Below are positions 8,556-15,728 of a stretch of DNA of 64,000 nt, one piece after another. This DNA comes from Permianibacter aggregans (lineage in GTDB: Bacteria; Pseudomonadota; Gammaproteobacteria; Enterobacterales; Permianibacteraceae): contig NZ_CP037953.1 in NCBI RefSeq assembly GCF_009756665.1, forward strand, positions 186,001-250,000. Reading direction: 5' to 3'. Numbering within the stretch: position 1 is the first letter of the stretch; every line of letters starts with the position of its first letter. The notes beneath the pieces were generated by a model. The model made no database searches. It was not told the DNA's origin and saw nothing but the letters and a program-made list of their open reading frames with translations. Made by a program: the position numbers and the translations under genes.

Positions 8556-9848
8556 TTAACGAATCTGGACAATCGTTTGCGTGATGGCATTTGAGGTTTC
8601 GATGCTGCGGGCGTTGGCCTGGAAATTCCGCTGTGCGGTGATCAAGTCAACGAGTTCACGCGTCAAATCGACGTTGGAACTTTCCAGCGCACCGGAACGC
8701 ACCAAACCAAAATTCGATGTTCCTGCTTCACCAGCAATGGCCGTGCCGGAATCAATCGTCTCGGCCCAGTTGGTGTTGCCAAGCTGATTCAGACCTTGAT
8801 TGTTCGGGAAACGCGCCAACGCCACTTTGCCAAGCGCCTCTGATTGGCCATTGGAGAACGTAGCGCGCACGACACCGGTGTCACTGATATTGATACCAGT
8901 CAGTCGACCAACACCGAAACCATCCTGACTCAGGGTGTTGACGATAAAAGGTGACGCGTATTGCGTTGTGGTGTTGCTGCCGAAATCTAGTGTCAGTGTT
9001 TGCGCCGGGTCGGCACCATTGGTGAAGCCGAGCGGCGCCGTGGTGAAAATACCGAGCGGCGCAGCCGGTACTGAACTTTGCAAGTTACCGTTATTGTCGA
9101 AGGTCAATCGACCATAAAGCTGACCGCCGGCACCGGCAGTGCCGCCGGCGATATCGACCGGGTTGCCATCAACCGAGTAGTACACCGCCCAAGAGTTCGG
9201 TGTCGCCTGATCTTTAACGAAATGGAACGTGCCAATATGCGTTTGACCAAGCGAGTCGAAGAACGACAGCGAGGTAGATGACGAGAAAGTTGTCGGTTGC
9301 AATGGGTCAAACGAGTTGACGTTCAAACCATTGGCCGACGCCGACAAGTTGGTGCCGATTTCCACTTCACTGGTCAACGATGGCGTGCCCGCCGTTTGCG
9401 GCAATTGCAAAGGAATGGTACTGAACAATGAGGTGGCGGTGACGCTGCCATCCGGATTGACCGGAAACGCCTGCAAAACCTGGCCGGACGCGTTGACGAC
9501 AAAACCGTTGTTATCGACACCGAATGCACCGGCGCGAGTATAAATACGCTCGGAACTGGTCAGGTTCGGCGTCAACACAAAGAAACCTTCACCACTTACA
9601 GCCATATCCAGAGTGTTATTGGTGAAATTCAAATTACCTTGGGCAAACTGTTGCGACACGCTGCTCAGCAAAACACCAGAACCGATCGCTGTGCGGGCAC
9701 TACCGAGCGCCGAGGTGGCAAAAATATCGCCAAATTGCGCACGCGATTCCTTGAAACCGGTGGTGTTGACGTTGGCGATATTGTTCGAGGTGACCGACAG
9801 GTCCGATTGTGCGGCATTCAGGCCGCTCAGTGCTGTATTAAACGACAT
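8556..9848 (-). CDS. flgE: Flagellar hook protein FlgE
   Basis: FlgE polymerises into the hook universal joint. The N-terminus MSFNTALSGLNAAQSDLSVT, then SNNIANVNTTGFKES, and the C-terminal ESSNVDLTRELVDLITAQRN followed by FQANARSIETSNAI are textbook FlgE. The D1/D2 region (about 75-350) includes GEGFFVLTPNLTSSERIYTR. At 430 residues it is a little longer than the Salmonella protein (403). A GGAG Shine-Dalgarno lies about 7 bp before the ATG. flgD ends 15 bp upstream. Confidence 0.97.
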   Translation of the reverse strand: MSFNTALSGLNAAQSDLSVTSNNIANVNTTGFKESRAQFGDIFATSALGSARTAIGSGVLLSSVSQQFAQGNLNFTNNTLDMAVSGEGFFVLTPNLTSSERIYTRAGAFGVDNNGFVVNASGQVLQAFPVNPDGSVTATSLFSTIPLQLPQTAGTPSLTSEVEIGTNLSASANGLNVNSFDPLQPTTFSSSTSLSFFDSLGQTHIGTFHFVKDQATPNSWAVYYSVDGNPVDIAGGTAGAGGQLYGRLTFDNNGNLQSSVPAAPLGIFTTAPLGFTNGADPAQTLTLDFGSNTTTQYASPFIVNTLSQDGFGVGRLTGINISDTGVVRATFSNGQSEALGKVALARFPNNQGLNQLGNTNWAETIDSGTAIAGEAGTSNFGLVRSGALESSNVDLTRELVDLITAQRNFQANARSIETSNAITQTIVQIR

Positions 9849-9863
9849 AATTACGCTCCAGGC

Positions 9864-10538
9864 TTAACCGCCAATCTGTTGAACTTGTGATAAAGGAACT
9901 GAGCCAAGACCGGCCAGATTCAAAACGATTTCTCCGGTACCGCCAGCCAGATTGACACTGCTGACCAATACCCGCATATCCGTTGCCACCTGCTCGGTGC
10001 GATTGCCATGCGAGGCGAACACGGCAAAACTGTACCGCCCTTCCGGCATCCGGTTGCCTTGTGCATCCAGTCCATCCCAGAACAAATCGGTTTCACCTGC
10101 GCCCTGTGGTCCCATTTCGATATTGCGAACCAGCGCGCCGGAACTGTCGCGCACTTCCAACACCACGCGCGACGCATCCGCTGCAAGCTCCGCTGATCCA
10201 AGCATGCCGCCTTCATGAAAAAGGTAAGCGGTATCCGACGGTACCGAGACAATCTGACCAACCAACGACGAGGCCTGCAGCGCCTGATTCGAGGTCAGCG
10301 AATTGGCCAAGGAATCGAAACGGGTATTGAGTTGCTGCAAGCTGTCGAGCTGGGAAAATGTCGCCATTTGCGCGACAAACTCGGTGTTGTCGAGCGGTTT
10401 GAACGGATCCTGGTGCTGCAATTGCGTGGTCAGCAACGCCAGAAAATCTTCCTGACCGAGTTCTTTTTTGTCGTTGGTATTTTCCGTCCGGGTCAAGCCC
10501 AGTTCGGCATAGACATCGGCGACATTACTGATTGACAT
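9864..10538 (-). CDS. flgD: Hook assembly cap protein FlgD
   Basis: FlgD is the scaffold cap needed to polymerise FlgE. The conserved N-terminal block LGQEDFLALLTTQLQHQDP, then FKPLDNTEFVAQMATFSQL, lies at about 27-65. A C-terminal FlgD Ig-like plus Tudor region follows (about 90-215, with GAGETDLFWDGLDAQGN). Length of 224 residues is standard. A 96-bp gap separates it from flgC; I saw no hairpin or sigma-54 site there. Confidence 0.96.
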   Translation of the reverse strand: MSISNVADVYAELGLTRTENTNDKKELGQEDFLALLTTQLQHQDPFKPLDNTEFVAQMATFSQLDSLQQLNTRFDSLANSLTSNQALQASSLVGQIVSVPSDTAYLFHEGGMLGSAELAADASRVVLEVRDSSGALVRNIEMGPQGAGETDLFWDGLDAQGNRMPEGRYSFAVFASHGNRTEQVATDMRVLVSSVNLAGGTGEIVLNLAGLGSVPLSQVQQIGG

Positions 10539-10634
10539 GACGTTTTCCTCGCGACCGAAGCTTCAAGGCTTGCGGTAAAAAATCAGCGCTGTTGATCAAT
10601 ATTTAATCGGTGTTACTGAAACTTTGAATCGACG

Positions 10635-11051
10635 TTACTGACCTAATTGCAAAGTACGGACCAACAATTGTTTGGCGGTGTTCGCCACCTGAACATTGGT
10701 CTGGTAAGAACGCGACGCCGAAATCATGTTGGCCATTTCCTCGACGACGTTGACGTTCGGTTGGTAGACATAGCCCTGCTCGTCGGCCATCGGATGATCT
10801 GGTTGGTAACGGGGCCGGGCCGGCGCCTGGCTTTCAACGATGCCTTCGACTCGCACACCGCCCAAACCGTATTCGTTGTTCATCGCTTGCTGAATCGCCG
10901 AGAACACCGGATGACGCGCTTTGTAGGTTTGATCGATGGAGCTGGAAATGCTGTCAGCGTTGGCCATGTTCGAGGCCGTGGTGTTCAAGCGAATTGATTG
11001 CGCTGACAATGCCGTGCCAGCGATATCCATGACGTTCGACAAATCCATCAT
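10635..11051 (-). CDS. flgC: Proximal rod protein FlgC
   Basis: FlgC is a proximal rod protein. The N-terminus (VMDIAGTALSAQSIRLNTTA followed by SNMANADS) and the C-terminus (NVNVVEEMANMISASRSYQT, then NVQVANTAKQLLVRTLQLGQ) are characteristic. Length of 138 residues is usual. The first ATG overlaps the TAA of flgB by one base; a second Met follows immediately and could be the true start. It is co-transcribed with flgB. Confidence 0.96.
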   Translation of the reverse strand: MMDLSNVMDIAGTALSAQSIRLNTTASNMANADSISSSIDQTYKARHPVFSAIQQAMNNEYGLGGVRVEGIVESQAPARPRYQPDHPMADEQGYVYQPNVNVVEEMANMISASRSYQTNVQVANTAKQLLVRTLQLGQ

Positions 11052-11452
11052 TACTCTCCTCTGATCGCCGTCATCAACGAACGAAATTTGCCGCCGAGAA
11101 ACTGCAGACTGGTTTGATACTGCACGGCGGCTTGCGCGAACGCGGCTTGTTCAATGGCCGGGTCAACGGTATTACCGTCACCGGTATCCGGTTGCAGCGG
11201 CACCCTGTACTGCGCTTCCGAAGACAAATAGCGACTCTGCCCATTCAAATGCCTGGCATCAGTGCGGGTCAGTGCGAAATTCGACTGTCCTTTCGACGCT
11301 TGCTGCAGCGCCTGACGAAAGTCGATGTCCTGGGCCTTGTAGCCGGGCGTATCAGCGTTGGCGAGGTTATTCGCCAATAACGCAGTGCGCCGTGATTGCA
11401 GGGTCAGCGCCTGTTCGTGAATGCCCAATGCCTTGTCGAAATTGATGCCCAT
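11051..11452 (-). CDS. flgB: Proximal rod protein FlgB
   Basis: FlgB is a proximal rod protein and the first gene of the flgBCDEFGHIJKL run. Characteristic blocks are QSRRTALLANNLANADTPGY followed by KAQDIDFRQAL, and the C-terminal AVQYQTSLQFLGGKFRSLMT. Length of 133 residues matches the family. The 196-bp region before it holds a sigma-54 type promoter (11489-11504) and the terminator of cheVR, so flgB begins a separate transcription unit. Confidence 0.96.
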   Translation of the reverse strand: MGINFDKALGIHEQALTLQSRRTALLANNLANADTPGYKAQDIDFRQALQQASKGQSNFALTRTDARHLNGQSRYLSSEAQYRVPLQPDTGDGNTVDPAIEQAAFAQAAVQYQTSLQFLGGKFRSLMTAIRGE

Positions 11453-11488
11453 TGCCGTACTTCCGGTGAATTGCTCTAACCGGTTTAT

Positions 11489-11504
11489 GGCAAAAGCTGT
11501 GCCA
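11489..11504 (-). promoter_or_regulatory. Sigma-54 (RpoN) promoter of the flgB operon
   Basis: On the minus strand the sequence reads TGGCAC-A-GCTT-TTGC-C, matching the -24/-12 consensus TGGCACG-N4-TTGCW with invariant GG and GC at the correct 10-bp separation. The -12 element is about 37 bp upstream of the flgB ATG. In polar-flagellated gammaproteobacteria (Pseudomonas, Vibrio) the hook-basal body genes are driven by RpoN with an FlrC/FleR type activator; this is the established analogy, not something visible here. Confidence 0.85.
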
Positions 11505-11604
11505 AGCTGGAATCAAGTGAATGTGAACGGGATCGCTACGCACAGTGAACGCGAGCGGCAATTCTTTGCCGCCTTCAGAAACCGCTTGCCGGATCGGCAA
11601 AAAC

Positions 11605-11629
11605 AAAAAGCCGGCATTTGCCGGCTTTT
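11605..11629 (-). terminator. Rho-independent terminator after cheR
   Basis: A perfect stem AAAAGCCGGC / GCCGGCTTTT with a 4-nt loop. Read on the minus strand it is followed by TTTTT-G-TTT. It lies 20 bp beyond the coding end of cheR and separates the cheVR unit from the flgB promoter. Confidence 0.85.
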
Positions 11630-11648
11630 CGGTGTTCATTGTTACGGT

Positions 11649-12506
11649 TTATTTGCGTCGGTAAACAATTCCCGGAGAACAGCGGATCATCTCAAATCGG
11701 CTACCGGCATCGCCGAGCGATTCTGACCCACCAACAAATAAGTAGCCGCCTTTTCTCAACCGTTCACCGAGCGCATTCAACACCTGGTTTTTTACCTGCG
11801 GATCAAAATAAATCAGCACGTTGCGACAAAAAATCACATCGAATGGCCCCACCGAATACGGCATGTTCAACAAATTCAGGCTTTGGAACATCACCTGTTG
11901 ACGAATGGCCTGGCGCACGCGCAGCCGCCCGTTTTCAACCGGTTCGAAATATGTTTTCTTTCGCACTTCCGACAGCCCGCGCGCCATCGCCAGCGAGTCG
12001 TAAACGCCCTCTTTTGCCGACGCCAACACCGATGAAGCGATATCGGTAGCCAGAATACGAACGCCAGCAAAAGGCTTCGCCCGGTTTTTCTGCCGGTATT
12101 CATCGGCCACCATCGCCACCGAATAGGGTTCCTGGCCGGTCGAACAGGCTGCGCACCAGATCGACAGCGGCGCCATACCACCCGCTTCCGGAAAGATTTG
12201 TTTTTCCAGCACATCGAACGGGTAGTTGTCGCGAAACCACATGGTTTCATTGGTGGTCATCGCATCGATAACCGACTGCAGCAAAGCACTGGAGAAACCG
12301 CCTTGCAGCTTGTCGACCAATTGCCCGAGCGAATCCATATTATTGTCGCGCATCAGTGAGGTCAGGCGACTGGTCACCAGGTATTGCTTGCCTTCACCCA
12401 ATACGATGCCACTGCGCTGTTCCAGCAGTTGGCAAAACCGCGCGTAATCCGATGACTCGTTGGCCTTGGGAGTCGAAGCAGAAGTCATCGCCAATATGCC
12501 GCTCAT
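11649..12506 (-). CDS. cheR: Chemotaxis protein methyltransferase CheR
   Basis: CheR methylates glutamates on chemoreceptors using S-adenosylmethionine. The N-terminal helical domain (about 20-85) has RSGIVLGEGKQYLVTSRLTS. The methyltransferase domain has TTNETMWFRDNYPFDVL, the SAM-binding IWCAACSTGQEPYSVAM (about 111-127), ILATDIASSVLASAKEGVY and FDVIFCRNVLIYFDP, all diagnostic. Length of 285 residues is normal. The start directly abuts the cheV stop (TAA-ATG). An alternative Met at residue 7 exists. Together with cheV it forms a small chemotaxis unit in front of flgB, as in Vibrio and Pseudomonas. Confidence 0.96.
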   Translation of the reverse strand: MSGILAMTSASTPKANESSDYARFCQLLEQRSGIVLGEGKQYLVTSRLTSLMRDNNMDSLGQLVDKLQGGFSSALLQSVIDAMTTNETMWFRDNYPFDVLEKQIFPEAGGMAPLSIWCAACSTGQEPYSVAMVADEYRQKNRAKPFAGVRILATDIASSVLASAKEGVYDSLAMARGLSEVRKKTYFEPVENGRLRVRQAIRQQVMFQSLNLLNMPYSVGPFDVIFCRNVLIYFDPQVKNQVLNALGERLRKGGYLFVGGSESLGDAGSRFEMIRCSPGIVYRRK

Positions 12507-13433
12507 TTATGCCTGTTGGTTCATTTGTTTTTGTACGGCCTGCGCCAACTCATCCGGGTTGAATTTCGGAATGAAATCGTCGGCCCCGACTTTTGCTACC
12601 ATGGCCCGGTTGAAAACGCCAGACAACGAGGTGTGCAGCAGAATATACAGCTCCTTCAGCTTGGCGTCGTTACGAATTTCGGCGGTCAGCGTATACCCGT
12701 CCATTTCCGGCATTTCGATATCGGAAATCAGCATCAGAAATTCGTCATAAATGCTGCGGCCGGCATTGGAAATTTCACGAAGAATCTCGAGCGCTTCGGC
12801 ACCATCTTTGGCCAATACGGTTCCAAAGCCGAGCTGCTCGACGGTTTTCTTGACCTGATTACGGGCAACAACGGAATCATCAGCAATCAACACTTTGCGT
12901 TTGACGGCGGTGCTGCCAGCAGTCTTGTCGAGCACTTCTTTACTGACGGCCGTTGATTTTGGTGCGATTTCGGAAAGAATTTTTTCGACATCGATAATTT
13001 CGACCAATTCTTTTTCGATCTCGGTAACCGCCGTCAAGTAAGTATTTTTACCGCTGCCTTTCGGTGGTGGGTGAATCGCCGACCAATTCATGTTGACGAT
13101 GCGTTCAACCGAGCTGACCAGAAAACCCTGCACCGCGCGATTGTACTCGGCAATGATAATGAAACTGTTTTGCAAATCTTGCACTGGCGGTCCACCGATC
13201 GCCATGCTCAGATCGATGACTGAGATGGTATTGCCGCGAATGTGGGCGACGCCGCGCACAACAGAGTGGCGTCTCGGAATTTCGGTCAGTGAGGGGCACT
13301 GCAGCACTTCCCGCACCTTAAACACGTTGATGCCGTAACGCTGCCGACCGCCCAGGCGAAACAACAATAGTTCCAGGCGGTTTTGACCCACCATCTGCGT
13401 GCGTTGATTCACGCTGTCCAAAATTCCGGCCAT
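12507..13433 (-). CDS. cheV: Chemotaxis coupling/response regulator CheV
   Basis: CheV couples receptors to CheA and has a phosphorylatable receiver domain. I chose the start at 13433 (MAGILDSVNQRTQMVGQ) because GAGGA lies about 8 bp upstream and family members begin this way; the frame stays open further upstream without similarity. The CheW-like domain (about 15-155) contains GINVFKVREVLQCPSLTEIP and RRHSVVRGVAHIRG. The receiver domain (about 175-300) has VLIADDSVVARNQVKKT, the phospho-acceptor Asp in LMLISDIEMPEMDGYTL, and the conserved Lys near FIPKFNPDEL. Length is 308 residues. It is divergent from flgA. Confidence 0.95.
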   Translation of the reverse strand: MAGILDSVNQRTQMVGQNRLELLLFRLGGRQRYGINVFKVREVLQCPSLTEIPRRHSVVRGVAHIRGNTISVIDLSMAIGGPPVQDLQNSFIIIAEYNRAVQGFLVSSVERIVNMNWSAIHPPPKGSGKNTYLTAVTEIEKELVEIIDVEKILSEIAPKSTAVSKEVLDKTAGSTAVKRKVLIADDSVVARNQVKKTVEQLGFGTVLAKDGAEALEILREISNAGRSIYDEFLMLISDIEMPEMDGYTLTAEIRNDAKLKELYILLHTSLSGVFNRAMVAKVGADDFIPKFNPDELAQAVQKQMNQQA

Positions 13434-13480
13434 ACCCTGTTCCTCGTATGCCTCTCTGATGAAGGCATGATTTCTGCTTT

Positions 13481-13502
13481 GACCTGGCTCAAGAAGCAGG
13501 TC
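13481..13502. repeat. Imperfect inverted repeat between cheV and flgA
   Basis: GACCTGGCT and AGCAGGTC flank a short CAAGA loop, giving an interrupted 8-bp stem in the middle of the 106-bp divergent region. It could be an activator or operator site for one or both genes, or chance. No sigma-54 or sigma-28 box with acceptable spacing was seen beside it. Confidence 0.35.
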
Positions 13503-13539
13503 TTCCCCTGTTCTTCCTGTAGAAGCATAGGTCAAGCCA

Positions 13540-14256
13540 ATGAAATTGCGTAATTCCCTGAACAAGGTTCTGATGCTGCTGGCGACGGCATTCTGGCCGC
13601 TGCTTGCCGGTGCTGATTTGGCGCCCACGGTGCCTGAGCCGGAATCACTGACCGAACTCGCGCGGCAATTCATTGCCAGCCAGTTGCCGCCGGCATCTGC
13701 CGATGTGGAGCGTCGAATTGACGTCGCCGATCCCGACCCACGTTTGCGACTGGATACTTGTCGCAGCAAAATTGAAGGCTTCTGGCCCGGTAATGGTCGG
13801 CGCATAGGTCATACGGTCATCGGTTTGCGTTGCATTGACGAAGGCGGCTGGCAGGTGTTTCTACCGGCGGAAATCGCCGAATGGCGCACCGTGGTTGTGG
13901 CCGCCCGTCAGCTGCCGCGCGGTAAACGACTCGATGAAAACGACCTGCGACTGAAAAAGGCGCCGGTCAGCCAACTGCGCGGCCAGCAATACACCAGCAA
14001 ACGTCAATTGCTTGGCGCCTCGTTGCGCCAGGGCGTCAACACCGAAACACCGATCACCAATCAGCTGGTTTGCGTCATTTGTCGTGGCGATACCGTCACG
14101 ATACGGGCCGAAGGCAACGATTTCGCGATCAGCGCCAAAGGTGAAGCGATGAGCCATGGCAATCCCGGTGATCGCATTCCGGTGCGCAACCTGAACTCGA
14201 GACGGACGATACAGGCGACGGTCAGCGGCCCAAACCAGGTCAGCGTCGCCCTTTGA
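13540..14256 (+). CDS. flgA: Flagellar P-ring chaperone FlgA
   Basis: FlgA is a periplasmic chaperone that helps FlgI assemble into the P ring. A signal peptide (about 1-25, hydrophobic VLMLLATAFWPLLAGA) is followed by a N-terminal domain, then a SAF-type domain with VVVAARQLPRGKRLDENDLR and LKKAPVSQLRGQQYTS. The C-terminal block GDTVTIRAEGNDFAISAKGE, then GDRIPVRNLNSRRTIQATVS, is the FlgA signature. Length is 238 residues. It diverges from cheV across a 106-bp region. Only a weak AGG lies before the ATG. Confidence 0.93.
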   Translation: MKLRNSLNKVLMLLATAFWPLLAGADLAPTVPEPESLTELARQFIASQLPPASADVERRIDVADPDPRLRLDTCRSKIEGFWPGNGRRIGHTVIGLRCIDEGGWQVFLPAEIAEWRTVVVAARQLPRGKRLDENDLRLKKAPVSQLRGQQYTSKRQLLGASLRQGVNTETPITNQLVCVICRGDTVTIRAEGNDFAISAKGEAMSHGNPGDRIPVRNLNSRRTIQATVSGPNQVSVAL

Positions 14257-14335
14257 GCGAGTGGCCCCGTTTTTGCACATCTTGTTGCAGATCCTTGCAG
14301 GCGGCAGATGCCAACACGGCAACTCAAATTAAGGC

Positions 14336-14362
14336 TAAAGAATTCCGGGATAAGGCCGATAT
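14336..14362 (+). promoter_or_regulatory. Sigma-28 (FliA) promoter of flgMN
   Basis: The sequence TAAAGAAT-N11-GCCGATAT matches the FliA consensus TAAAGTTT-N11-GCCGATAA with exact spacing and a near perfect -10. It lies 48 bp before the preferred flgM start. A FliA-dependent promoter for the anti-FliA gene is the established late-flagellar arrangement. Confidence 0.88.
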
Positions 14363-14409
14363 ACTGGACATAGGGTAAAGCGATGCGGGCACTAAACAGG
14401 CTAAGTTAC

Positions 14410-14733
14410 ATGGACATCAAGCAATTAGGTACCACCGGTACCCCGTCGGTAGATAGCAAACGAGCAGAACAGCGCGCGCCCATTGAGCGTGAGCCGTCGC
14501 CCCAGCCTGCCGGCAAGCAAGACGTTGCCCGCACACAGCCCCCGGAGTTGGAACTGTCTGCCGAGGCCAAGACCTTGCAAAAAGCCATCGCCAGCGCCAG
14601 CACCCAACCGGCCGTTGATCAAAACCGCGTTGAACGCCTGCGGGCGTTGGTCAACAGCGGTCAGTATCCGGTCGATGCGCAATCGCTGGCCAAGAAAATC
14701 ATCCAGTTTGAACAGCAATTCAAGGATCGCTGA
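14410..14733 (+). CDS. flgM: Anti-sigma-28 factor FlgM
   Basis: FlgM binds FliA until it is exported through the completed hook. The chosen start MDIKQLGTTGTPS resembles the family's N-terminus and is preceded by an AGG; an in-frame ATG at 14383 would add nine residues but lies outside the family pattern. The N-terminal half is disordered (Pro/Gln/Ala-rich), as in FlgM. The C-terminal sigma-binding helices contain LELSAEAKTLQKAIASA, then NRVERLRALVNSGQYPVD and LAKKIIQFEQQF. Length is 107 residues. It follows a sigma-28 promoter, and its TGA overlaps the flgN start. Confidence 0.93.
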   Translation: MDIKQLGTTGTPSVDSKRAEQRAPIEREPSPQPAGKQDVARTQPPELELSAEAKTLQKAIASASTQPAVDQNRVERLRALVNSGQYPVDAQSLAKKIIQFEQQFKDR

Positions 14734-15224
14734 TGGCTGCTATCGACATGACGCCAGTTGAACTGCAGACGCTGCGTCAGGCACTGGAGCAGGAAACTGA
14801 ACTGGCCCAGCGGCTTTACGAAGTGCTGGCGCAGGAACAGCAGGCGCTGGAGCAAATGGCGTCGGAACAAATCCACGAACTGGCCAAATTGAAAACCCAG
14901 CTGCTGATGCAGATGGACGAGAAAATGGCCGTTCGCCAAAAGCTGATGCCGAACGCCAATCCGCAAAACGGACTCGAATCCTTTCTTGAGCAGGCACCGG
15001 AAATGGTCGCCCGCGTGCTGCGCCCGGTCGTTGAGCAGTTCCGTGAATGGTTGTATCGCTGTCACCGCCAGAATGAAGTCAACGGTCGCATCATCGCCGG
15101 CAGCCGCCGCAGCGTCGAACGCTCACTGAACCTGTTGCGCGGTCAAAACCCGGATATGGTGTTGTACAACGCCAAAGGCGCAGCGCGACCAATGGGTGCT
15201 TATCACCGCCACGCCACGGCTTGA
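14733..15224 (+). CDS. flgN: Flagellar export chaperone FlgN
   Basis: FlgN is the chaperone for the hook-associated proteins FlgK and FlgL. It is a 163-residue, helix-rich protein with heptad-like Leu/Gln patterns (QALEQETELAQRLYEVLAQE) and the family segment VNGRIIAGSRRSVERSLNLL near the C-terminus. The ATG overlaps the flgM stop (TGATG), so translation is probably coupled. FlgM-FlgN pairing is the usual gene order. A hairpin terminator follows 21 bp downstream. Confidence 0.9.
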   Translation: MAAIDMTPVELQTLRQALEQETELAQRLYEVLAQEQQALEQMASEQIHELAKLKTQLLMQMDEKMAVRQKLMPNANPQNGLESFLEQAPEMVARVLRPVVEQFREWLYRCHRQNEVNGRIIAGSRRSVERSLNLLRGQNPDMVLYNAKGAARPMGAYHRHATA

Positions 15225-15240
15225 GTTTTGCTCTTTGCAA

Positions 15241-15270
15241 AAAAAGCCCGCCTAAGCGGGCTGTTTTATT
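15241..15270. terminator. Bidirectional terminator between flgN and a zinc-ribbon gene
   Basis: A 7-bp stem AGCCCGC / GCGGGCT with a CTAA loop is flanked by A-runs on the left and T-rich sequence on the right, so it can end flgMN transcripts on + and the zinc-ribbon gene on -. Confidence 0.85.
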
Positions 15271-15279
15271 TGTGCTGAA

Positions 15280-15612
15280 TCATTTGTCTTTATTGAAATA
15301 CTTTTGCCAAAGCGACAAACCGCGAGCATAAGCGTACAGCAGAATTGCCGCGACCAGCGTAAAGCGGCCAAGCTGGAACTGCCAGCTTTGCGGGTCGCCC
15401 GAACCATGCCACCACATATAGCCACCGACCAGAAGAATCACCACGGCAAACATTTGCAGCATGTTCTGCCGATGCAAACTGTCGCGCCGTTTTTTCGCCT
15501 GATGTTTCTCCAGTTGCTCCAATCCGCCTTCCGGATTGAAACCACAGTGCGGACAAGCCGGCGCCTTGCTCGACTTCTGTTTGCCGCAGGCACCACATTT
15601 CACAATTGCCAT
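15280..15612 (-). CDS. Small zinc-ribbon membrane protein of unknown function
   Basis: I start it at MAIVKCGACGK because AGGAAAA precedes that ATG by a few bases; upstream frame extension has no support. The N-terminus has a zinc-ribbon with two knuckles, CGAC and CPHC, 11 residues apart (residues 6-23). A charged segment (LEKHQAKKRRDSLHRQ) follows, then two hydrophobic spans (about 53-70 and 82-98) that look like transmembrane helices. Length is 110 residues. Zinc-ribbon plus two membrane helices occurs widely in uncharacterised bacterial proteins. No role can be inferred from its neighbours. Confidence 0.75.
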   Translation of the reverse strand: MAIVKCGACGKQKSSKAPACPHCGFNPEGGLEQLEKHQAKKRRDSLHRQNMLQMFAVVILLVGGYMWWHGSGDPQSWQFQLGRFTLVAAILLYAYARGLSLWQKYFNKDK

Positions 15613-15728
15613 CTTTGTTTTCCTGAGTCGTTCACTTCTGCAGGCCAAGGCCTGACACCACCCCACAACCGGTATTGTCGACACGCAAACGCATTGTTTC
15701 TACGTGCTTATTACCAAACACTGTTCAA

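Noticed and set aside
13479-13496. A possible sigma-54 box (TGGC..GC) between cheV and flgA
   Set aside because: The GG to GC spacing is 8 bp, not the required 10, so it is not a valid -24/-12 element.
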